A stretch of DNA of 64,000 nt from Notamacropus eugenii (taxonomy: Eukaryota > Chordata > Mammalia > Diprotodontia > Macropodidae). Each line of letters starts with the position of its first letter. The first letter of the stretch is position 1. The stretch is from contig NC_092876.1 of assembly GCF_028372415.1 (NCBI RefSeq), forward strand, positions 59,420,385-59,484,384. Direction: 5' to 3'. The translations under genes were made by a program, and so were the position numbers. The notes below the pieces were generated by a model that saw only the letters and a program-made list of their open reading frames with translations, did not search any database and had not been told where the DNA came from. This document shows positions 8,750 to 19,300 of the stretch, piece after piece.

Positions 8750-10780
8750 TTTATCAGCCCGGGATCCTGTCCTCTCTCCCCCCAGCCTCTGGGGTCCCCC
8801 GTGGCGCCGCCCCCTCGAGGGGAGGGAGCTTTGACAGCCCCCGTAGGGCATGGGCTTTCTGGGTGGTCTCCACTCCGGCCAGCGCGAGGTCTGCGGCTCC
8901 AGCTCCCGCAGGGCAGGAGGAGGCATCCGAGCTTGGCTCCCGAGCTGGCAGCTCCAAGCCCTTACTCCATAGGGTGGGGAGCGAGGGACGGGGAGCGTGG
9001 AGCAGGAGGCGGGGAGCCGGGAGGCAGCTCCAGGTCCGCCCTCTGTCCCCCCCAAATCCACGCCCCTCACCCCCACCCCCGCCCTTGCTGGCAGCAGCGC
9101 CTGTTGCAGTGGCCTGGAGCGCAGCCCAGGTAAGGGCCGGCAGCAGAGAGGCACGCGCGAGCGGGAGGGGAGCTGGTACGGTGCGGGACCGAGACTCGGA
9201 AACCCCTTTCTGGGCAGTAGGGTTGGGGCTCTCAGCCACCAAGCAGCTCTAACGGGCTGTGCCCCAGCTCCCGACTCCTCCTCCCTGCAGACCCATTGCG
9301 GATTGCCGGGCCCCCTAACTATCAGGAAGACCGGCTGCCTTCGCTTCTAGTCTCTACCTCTAGAGACTACTACTTAGCCCCAGCACTCCTCAGGCCACTC
9401 CCCTCCATCCCCCGGGGAAGCATCCCCTAAGTGCAGGTGCGGGGCTGAGAGTGTGGGGGCCTCAAGGCTCTCCCTCTAGACCTGCGCGCCCCTGCCTCCC
9501 CCTTCCGTCCCTTTCCTGTTCCATCCTCCCTCGTTCCACCAGGTTCCCACCTTCCCAACCCATCCTCATCCTCGAGTTTCCCCCTCCCCCAGTGGAGCGG
9601 TGCTGCGCTCTCCCCTTCCGTGCTGTCCTCGGCTCCGCATGCCCCTACGTACTCTTCCCTCCGCTGACAAGCTCCCATCCTCGCTCCTCAATTCGGCTCT
9701 TCTGGTGCCTTCCCTCTGCGCGCCGCGCGCCCTCCGCACCCCCCACCCGGCAGTCCATCCTACAGCCCACGTTGCACCTCGTTCTCACCGTCATCTTCCT
9801 CCTCAACCTTGTGCGCTGCCTGTCACAGCCCTCTATTATCCCTTGTACCCCTTCATCTATAAAATGGGCAACCGATCACAATAGAGAGCCGACGTGGCCA
9901 GGAGCAGACCCCTGACTTGCTCAGCCTCTAGGATGCAGCTCCGTCTTCCTCCCAGCCACATTGCACCTCGTTAGCGCTTGCCTTTCTCTGGGCCTCGAAC
10001 TCCCCTATCCGCTCATAGCCCTCGGGTGTGTCCACTCGCGCCTCAGCCCACCTTACGGAAGCCCTCCTTCTCAGCCCCTTGGGGGCCCCCAGCATCGCCA
10101 CCTTCTACCCTGTCTACTCCCTCATCCCTTCTGCTCCTAGCACCCATCCCCACCCCCGCCCCAACTCAGTGCCTTCCCCCATGGCCCTGGAGTTGGCTGT
10201 GGCCAACAGCAGTAGCCCAAGCTTGGGGGCTCCCGAGGGCAGCGGATGGGTGGCAGCGGTGCTGTGCGTTATCATCGCTCTGACTGCGGGGGGCAACTCG
10301 CTGCTCATCCTGCTCATTTGCACGCAGCCGGCTCTGCGCAGCACTTCCAACTACTTCCTCGTGTCGCTCTTCACGTCGGACCTGCTGGTGGGGCTGGTGG
10401 TGATGCCGCCGGCCATGCTCAACGAGCTGTACGGTCGCTGGGTGCTGGCGCGCAGCCTTTGTCTGCTCTGGGTGGCCTTCGACGTCATGTGTTGTAGCGC
10501 CTCCATCCTCAACCTGTGCCTCATCAGTCTGGACCGCTACCTGCTCATCCTGTCTCCTCTGAGGTACAAGGGACGCATGACCCCATGCCGGGCCCTGGCC
10601 CTCATCCTGGCCGCGTGGAGCCTGGCCGCCCTGGCTTCCTTCCTGCCCACGCATATGGGCTGGCACCAGCAGGGCGGCCTGATGCACCCCAACGCCACTG
10701 CCGAGGCCTCCTGGGCTGACCTGGCCCCTGGGGGCCAGTGCCGCCTGCTGGCCAGCCTGCCCTTCGTCCTGGTGGCTTCA
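8750..10780 (+). promoter_or_regulatory. HTR6: CpG island, HTR6 promoter and exon 1
   Basis: GC-rich and CpG-rich (GTGGCGCCGCCCCCTCGAGG, CGCGCGAGCGGGAGGGG, CGCGCCGCGCGCCCTCC), unlike the surrounding AT-richer repeat DNA. It covers the 1.4 kb before the HTR6 start codon and most of exon 1. I see no TATA box at a convincing position, as expected of a CpG promoter. The transcription start site cannot be fixed by eye. Confidence 0.75.
9130..10140 (+). other. HTR6: Possible 5' UTR intron of HTR6
   Basis: A consensus donor CAG/GTAAGG stands at 9129/9130 inside the CpG island. A strong acceptor (CTCATCCCTTCTGCTCCTAG) ends at 10140, 40 bp before the ATG. Together they could bound a 1,011-bp leader intron. 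This is inferred from splice-site match alone; the human gene is usually drawn without it. Confidence 0.3.
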
Positions 10781-10900
10781 GGGCTCACCTTCTTTTTACC
10801 GTCTGTTGCCATCTCCTTCACTTACTGTAGGATCCTGGTGACTGCCCGAAAGCAGGCAGTGCAAGTGGCCTCCCTTGCCACCAACATGGAGGCCCTGCAG
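10181..10900 (+). CDS. HTR6: HTR6 exon 1 (coding)
   Basis: Encodes residues 1-240: N-terminus, TM1-TM5 and the first part of loop 3 (RKQAVQVASLATNMEALQ). Donor GTAACT at 10901. Loop 3 is about five residues shorter here than in human. Confidence 0.97.
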
Positions 10901-13900
10901 GTAACTGAGAATGCTGGGTATTGGGCCATCCTCCCTCATCCTCATTCCTTCCTCTTCATCTCTAGGAGACATAGATCACAGAGAATCATAAAATCTTAGG
11001 GGCTCCTTGTATGTCTCTTTCTGAACATTTATAGGTTCCGTGTTGGAATTGGAAGAGACTTTAGAACATTGAAAAATAACAGCTTGGATTTATTACAAAT
11101 TTGCAAAATTGCTTTCTCCATGACCCTGTGAAACTGAGAATATAAATGATATAGTCCTTATTTTGCAAGGAGAAAACTCTCCGTTTTAGAGATGAGGCCT
11201 CTGAGAGGTGAAGGCAGTAGTCAGAAATTTGAACTCAGGGCAGGAAGAGACTCAGCTCTAATCCCTGTTTCTTGGGCCACAAGCTTCTGCTCTCTGTTTC
11301 TGCTGCTAGTATTGGTGGTGGGAGTGGAATCAGCTTCTGGCTTAGCTATACTCAAACATGGTCTCCTGGGCCATGTCAGATTCCTGAATTCTAGAGAGGG
11401 TGGACAGAATCCTAAGCTTTTATTTTATCAGTTTCCTCATCTATAAAATAGACACTGTACTTGTACTACCTATCTCACAGGGCTTTGGAAAAAAATATTT
11501 TGTTAACTGAAAACCATGATAGAAATATAAAATTGCATCCCTGCTTTAAACTCCAAGGCAGGCTCCATCCTGTACACCAGAAGTGTAGAACACAGTAGTA
11601 GTGTAGAAGTGTAGAACATCCAACACAGACAGAAGACCACATTTGGACCACAACACTCATGAATGGGCCCAATCAGATTAAAATGGGATTGGGAGACATT
11701 TAGCAAAATAAACAAAAATACAATAGAGCACAGATAATGTTAATGTGTGGTTTTCTAGGTCAATATGGGGCCTGCAGGGATCCTTATGTATGGTTTAGTG
11801 GTTAATTGAATTTTGATATCATTACATTACACCTCATTGCCTCAGCAGGCATTTAATAAATAAATGTTTGTTGAACTGAATTGATTTGTAATGAGATTGT
11901 GAGCAGCAGAAAGGTCCATCTTGGTTTTCTGTGGCAAATTGGATGGTGTGTTCTTTAAGTTGGACTCAGGAATATTGATTTGGGTTTATATACTGTCTAT
12001 GACACCCATTAGTTCTATGGCCATGAGTGAATCACAATCTGTGAATCTCAATTTCCTTGTCTGTCAAAGAGGAATAGTAATATGTATAGTCCCTCCCTCA
12101 TAGGAATGTTGTGAGGCTGCATTCTAACTGGAGAGAACTTGTATTGGAACTACACAAGGCAATTTGTCTCTACTATAACCCATTTTCCTTAAAGAAGAGT
12201 ACCTGGACTGTCAGGACTCAACTTTCCTCTGAGATAGAGTGCTTGGATTGAACTGGACCTGTTTGGATTGGACTAGATTGAACTGAGTTAGACTGGACTA
12301 GACAGGATAGCATTGGATTGGGGTAGACTGGACTGGACTGGACTGGACTGGACTATGTATTGCATTAGACTGCACAGGGTAGGATAAGATAGAATATTAG
12401 GTTGAACTGGACTGGGTTGGGTTGGACAAGATAGGATTGGCCTAGACTGGACTGGATTTGCCTGAACTCAACCAGACTTGTAAAAGAGTTGGATGTCAGA
12501 AATGATGCAGAGTAGACTCTTGGTTAGATATATGTTTGGACTGGATTTTCACTGAAGTTCCTACCGGCTCTGAGATCGTGGGTCATTGAAGGAATTTTCT
12601 CTTTTTCCATCAAGGAGTGAAGTCACATTCTTCTCAGTTCTGACATTTTGTGTTCCAAGGCCCTCCCAGATCTGACATTCTGGGTTCTTAAGGCTCTCCC
12701 AGTTCTAACATTCTGTGTTAGGCCTTCCCAGCTCTGACATTCTGAGTTCTAAGGCCCTTTTGTGGTCTGGAATTCTATGTTCTAAGATCCCTTAAGGTTG
12801 ACATTTTAGCAGTGTGGTTCAGGGGAAAGAGTACTAGTTTGGAGTCAGGAAATAAGATTCAAATCCCACCTCTGCCACCTTGTGACCTTAGGCAAGGCAC
12901 TTATCCTCTCTTGTGCTTCTGTCTTTTCATCTATTAAATGTGAGAAATGACCTCTAAGGTCACTTTCCTCTAAGGTCACTAAGGATTCTAAATCTATGAT
13001 CCTTTGTTTTAGAATTCAGCGTAGGGGTACAAAATTGTGCAGAGGAAATTTCAGTACCATGGACAGGACTGCTCTCTGGAAGGCTCCTAGGGCTGACGGT
13101 TCGTTGCCCTAGGGGTACAGTGAGAGAAAAGTCAAAAGGGTAGGGAGATGTAGGGAAGTGATGTCAAGGACTTTTGGAAGCTGACGGAATGGATCATGAT
13201 AATGAGATATGGAATAAAAAATGAAGAGTTTGAATCCTAGGTTCTGTTTCTTGCTACTTCTTAGGCAGGTCGGTTAACGTGAGGAGCCTCAGCTTCCTAA
13301 TCTGTAAATAAGGAAATTGGAACAGATCATATCCAAGAAGTCTCTCAATTCGGATGGTCTGTGTTCAAAACTATATTCCAGTTCTGTCTTTATGTAATCT
13401 AAGGAGCTTTCTAACTCTGGCATTCTGTGTTGCATGATTCTCTATCATAATGCTGAAGCATCGGTGGGACCCTGGAGTAAGACAGGGGGCTATGACTTTT
13501 CTTCTGTGGTCTACAGACAGAACTCTCCCTTCTTCTAGTCTCTAGAAGTGGCCGGGCACACGTTTCCCTTCCTATGTTCTCCCATTTGGCTGTGGCCTCA
13601 TGCTGATCCTCTCATTTCTGATTGATTAGATTGGACTGGATTGGATTGGATTGAACTGGACAGAACAGGATAACTTTTTTTCCAACAGTATTTGCTTTTT
13701 AAAAAAAAATATTTATTTTTAGTTTCCAACATTCACTTTTATAAGATTCTGACTTCTAAATTTTTCCACTCCCTTTTCTCCACCCTCTTCAAGACAGAAT
13801 GCAATCCGATATAGTCTATACATGTACAATCATATTTAAGATATTTCTACATTAATCATGTTGTGAAAGAAGAATCAGAACAAAAGGGGAAAACCATGAG

Positions 13901-16312
13901 GAAGAAAAAAGGAGAGAAAATAGTATGCTTCAATGTACATTCAGACTCTGTAGTTCTTTCTCTGGATGTGGGGAGCATTTTCCATCATGAGTTCTTTTGA
14001 ATTATCTTAGATTATTATATTGCTGAGAAGAGCTAAGTGTATCAAAGTTGGTCATGGCACGATGTTGCTGTTACTGTGTACAATGTTCTAGTTCTGTTCA
14101 CTTCTCTCACAATCAGTTCATGTAAGTCTTTCCAGGTTTTTCTGAAATCTGCCTGTTCATAATTTCTTATAGCACAATAATACTCCATTACATCCATGTA
14201 CCACAATTTGTTTATCCATTTCCCAATGGATGGGCATCCCCTCAATTTGCAGTTCTTGGCTATCATGAAGAGAGCTGCTATAAATATTTTCGTACCTGTG
14301 AGTCCTTTTCCCTTTTTTATGATATCTTTGGGATATAGACCTAGAAGTGATATTGCTGGATCAAAGCGTTTGCACAGTTTTATAGCCCTTTGCTCTCCAG
14401 AATGGTTGGATCAGTTTACAACTCCATCAACAATGCACTAAAGTTCCAATTTTCCCACATCTTCAACATTTATCATTTTCCTGTTTTGTCATGTTAGCCT
14501 ACCTGATAGGTGTGATGTGGTAACTCAGAGTTATTTTGATTTGCATTTCTCTAATCAATACTGACTTAGAACATTTTTTCATATGATTATAAATAGTTTT
14601 ATTTTCTTCATCTGAACACTGTTTGTTCATATCCTTTGACCATTTACCATTTGGGGAATGACTTGTATTCTTATAAATTTGACTCAGTTCTCTATATATT
14701 TTAGAAATGAGGCCTTTATCAGAGATACTGGTTGTAAAAAAATATTTCCCAACTTGCTGCTTTCCTTTTAATCTTGGTTGCATTGGCTTTGTTTGTGCAA
14801 AAACCTTTCGATTTAATGCAATCAAAATTATCCATTTTGCATTTCGTAATGTTCTCTATCTTTTCTTTGGTCATAAATTCTTCCCTTCTCCATAGATCTG
14901 ATAGGTAAAGTATTCCTTGCTCTTCTAGTGTGTTTATAGTATCACCCTTAATCTCTAAATCATGTACACATTTTGACCTTATCTTGGCATATGGTGTAAA
15001 ATGTTGACCTATGCCTAGTTTCTGCTGTACTATTTTCCAGTTTTCCCAGTAGTTTTTGTCAACTGATGAGTTCTTATTCCAGAAGCTGGCATCTTTGGGT
15101 TTATCAAACAGTAGATTACTATAGACGTTGACTACTATGTCTTGTGTACCTACCCTATTTCACTCATCTACCACTCTATTTCATAGACAATACCAAGTAG
15201 TTTTGATGATTACTGCTTTATAATACAGTTTTAGATCTGGTGGGTAGGCCTCCTTCCCTTGCATTTCTTTTCATTAATCCCCTTGCTATTCTGGAACTTT
15301 TGTTTTTCCAGATGAATTTTGTTATTTTTTTCCTAGCTCTATAACATAATTTTGGATAGTTTGATTGGTATGGCATTGAATAAGTAAATTAATTTAGGTA
15401 GAATTGTCATTTTTATTACATTAGCTCAGCCCACCTGTGAGCAACTGATATTTTTCCAGTTATTTAGATCTGACTTTATTTGTGTGAAAAGTGTTTTGTA
15501 ATTGTAGAACAGGATAACTTTGGAGTGTATAGGACTGGCTAGGATTAGACTGGACTAGACTGGCTTGAATTGGACTGGATTGGACTACACTAAATTGTAC
15601 TGTGCTAGACAGGATGACTTTGGGTTGGACTGGACTGGCCTGGATTAGACTGGACTGGACTTGCTTGACCTGAACTGAATTGGATTAGCCTGGATTGGAC
15701 TAGACTCAACAGAACAGGATAGCTGTGGAATGGAATAGACTGGACTGGACTGGACAAGATAGGATTGGATTGGATTCGTGGAAAGGATGTATATCAGGAA
15801 TAATGCAGAGAAGGTTCCCTTCCCCTCTATGGCTTAGATTGCTGGGGAGCTTGGTAAGAGACCCCCAAACCTAGGGACCTTCCCACTCAGCTGGCCTGGA
15901 ATTCTTTCCCAGCACATATTACCCATAAGCATACATAATGCCACATACAAGTTGGTAGTCATTCACACAGCAATGGCTCATACATATAAGGCATAGACAG
16001 TCTGCAAGACTGTTCTGATGTGGAGCCAAGACCTGGGTTTAAGTCCTGCCTCTGTGACTCTGGGAAGGTATCTTTCCTAGATGACCTCAGTGTTCCCATG
16101 TATGTGATAAATGAATTAAAATCGATGCTTTTTAAGATCCAATCTCTGCTCTGGAGCCCATTTCAGTTTTCTCTTTTGCATAGTGAAGGAGTTAGAGTAC
16201 TGGATTAACTTTTCAGCATCACAATTTAAGAAGGATATTAATAGATGGAAAGTGTCTTTGTCATGTAAGTATTAGTTGGGGGGGCTGGGGTTTTGCTTGG
16301 AGAAGACTCAGT

Positions 16313-16357
<45 letters not shown>

Positions 16358-19300
16358 TATCTAGCTTTAAATATTTAAAAAAGCTGCATGGAACAGGGAT
16401 TAGATTTGTTCTGCCTGATCTCAGAATAAGAAAGAATGGAAGAAATTTCTGATAAGCAGAATTAGTTATGCAAGAAAATGTACTTCAAAATAATTTAGTA
16501 GCTAAAGGTAGAAGAGGCAGCTAGGGGCGCCACAGTGCAGAGTGCTGGTCCTGACGTCAGGATGACTCATCTTCACCAGTTCAAATCCGACTAGCTGTGT
16601 GACCCTAGGCAAGTCATTTAACCCCATTTATCTCAGTTTTCTCATCTGTAACATGAGCTGGAGAAGAAAATGGCAAATCACTCCAGCATCTTTGACAAGA
16701 AAAATCCAAATGGGGTCTTGGAGAGTCAGACATGACTAAAACAACTCAACCACAATAAAAGTCAACTGGCTGGTCTTGGGAGGCAGTGGGTTTCCTCTCA
16801 CCAGAGGTCTTCGAGTGAAACATCAGGGACTAAAGCAAAGGTGTGTATCTGGATTAGATGGGAAGGGAAAGGATAGGAATAAAGCATTTATTAAGTGCCT
16901 ACTATGTGTTACGCACTGTGAGAAGCACAGCTTAGTATATTATCCCATTTGATCCTCAAAAAAACTCTGGAAGGTAGGTGCTATTATCATACTGATTTTA
17001 CAGTTAAGGACAGTCAGGCAGACAAAAGTTAAGTGACTTGCCTAGGATCACACAGTTAATAAGTGCCTGGAGCCATATTTGAACTCAGGTTTTCCTGACT
17101 CCAGGCCCAGTGCTATCCACTGAGCTGCATGAATGAATGGAAGAGAAAAATTGGAATTAAACCCTCTTTTTTTCCCCAGGAACATATCCCAAAGCATACA
17201 GATAAATCCCATGACTGCCAACACAATGATAGTTTTTATAGATCAGAAATATTTCCAAGTTTCTTATTTCCAAGTTTTCTTCAGTGAAATAGTTTGACCC
17301 AAATGGCCTTGACCAGGGTTGAGGAATCTGTGCCCTTAAGGCCTCATGTGGCCTTCTAAATCTTCAAGTGCAGCCAGAATTCAAGAGGCTACACTTAAAG
17401 ATTTAGAAGGGCATGTGTGGCCTTAAGGCCACAGGTTCCCCACCCCTGTTGACTTCTGTGCTTCAGACATGAAAATGAAGATTACACTTGTTGACTGTAC
17501 AGTCAGCATTTTGACTTGTGTGTTTACCCCCAGTGGCAGGGCTGAGATGACTAAGTTATACACAGTCACAAATTCCCACTTATGAGCAAGGTCATTTATG
17601 AGATGACTGGTTGGGGTCAAGGGTTAATCTGCAGATGAGGTTAGGGGTTAGTCTGAAGTCAAGGTTGGAGAGGTCAGCCTGGGGATGGTACTACAGGATC
17701 ATCCTCTGTGGTCAGAGTGAACGGTCAACCTGTGGCTGCCCCTTGAGGATCCTCAAAGGCATACATATGTCCCTTGCAGGTGCCAAGGACTCCAAATCTA
17801 GCAGTGTCCACCTCAAATGAGAACAGAAGATTTGCTGCCAAGCACAGCAGGAAGGCTCTGAAGGCCAGCTTGACACTGGGCATCCTTTTGGGGATGTTCT
17901 TTGTGGCATGGCTACCCTTCTTTGTAGCCAATGTGATCCAGGTAAGTCCTCAGTATTCTGAGGGCAGGGTTTGGGGAGGAAAATACCAAGGCCATGAAAT
18001 AAACACTATGGGCTTCCTTCCAGAACCAGGAATATTGGAGAGGGTAGGTGGGTGTATGGGTGATCTTCAAGTGGAGAGACCTGGGTTCCTTGTGAAGTAA
18101 ATGTCCATAAAAGACATTATAACTGGACAAGTTCCAATCAGATCCAATCAGTTCCAAACCCCAATCAGATATCTGATATAATTTCCCAAGAGAAAACACT
18201 CTACCCTGGTCAGACCACATCTGGAGAATGATGCTCAGTTATAGGCCCAGAAAGGACTTCAGCAAGCTATAGTGTGTCTGGAGGAGGCTGTCCAGGTTGG
18301 TAAGGATTCTGGGAGGCATTCTAGATGAGAACAGGTTGAAAGAAAACAAGAGACCGGAGGGAGAGAAGGGCATGACCATTGCTTCTAAGTACAGAAAAGC
18401 TGCAACATGGAAGAGGTTGTCTGTTTGTCCTTAGAAGGTAGAACCAGTAGATATGGGTGGAAGTTACAGAGGCAGAGTTAGGCTTAGGGTCAGGAAAACC
18501 TTCCTACCACTGGTGCTGTCCAAAAATGGAATGGGAGGTATTGGGGAAGTAGTGGGCTTCTTCTCATCAATGCAGTACTGAGTGAAAGATGGATGCCACT
18601 TATTAGGGATGTTACAGAGGAGATTCAGGACCAGATGGTTCCGGAGAAAGCACCTAGCTTTGATATTATCTGATTCTAGGGGAAAATCTCTAAAGAACCA
18701 GGAGAGGAAATTAGGGGATCTCTTTCTACTAGGCCTACAGCTAATGAGTATCCTCTATGGCTTAGGAGGAGGCCCCCCCATAGGTAGGGGGATGACCTCA
18801 GACTCACTGGGATAGTGAGGTCTAGAGAGTTAGGGCTTGTTGATGGCTGAGTTAGTGAGTCATTCTGGATGGGATTCTGGGAGCTAGATTGAGCCTGAGG
18901 GGTTGTCTCCAAACTCTAATCTGTTACCTGTCACTAGGGTTGTCACCCAGGGGTGAAGGAGCGGAGATGGTGCCTAGGGTGATTCCTGAATGCTGTCTAA
19001 GAGCCACTTGTCCTTGGCATTCGGTCTTTCTATTCTTGCCACTTTTCCCTTGTCAAACTCAGCTGTTTGATCATTCATGCAGCCTTTGTAGGTGAGGTAG
19101 GTTCCCTGAACCCAGATATCCCCAGGCATCAGGGAATGAGGAGAGATGCATCTAAAAGTCCTGAGAAAGGAAGAGGCCTGGCTATGTGGTAGGAAGAATG
19201 ACAGATCTGGAGTTGAGAGGCCTGCTTCTGCCACTTGCTAGATTCATGTAATGTCAGATCTGGGAGGGACCTTAGAATATGGAAGGTCTGAGCTGGATGT

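Noticed and set aside
8608-9350. Several 110-214 codon ORFs in the CpG island on both strands
   Set aside because: GC-rich DNA has few stops; the products are Pro/Ala/Arg-rich with no family resemblance and overlap each other on both strands.
10028-10180. In-frame N-terminal extension of HTR6
   Set aside because: It begins at GTG, has no ATG, and human HTR6 starts at the position matching 10181.
10166-10687. 173-codon minus-strand ORF opposite HTR6 exon 1
   Set aside because: Shadow of the real coding frame; no resemblance to a known protein.
12235-15780. CRISPR-like or satellite array in the pentamer region
   Set aside because: Units are 5 bp, degenerate and without spacers; vertebrate minisatellite.
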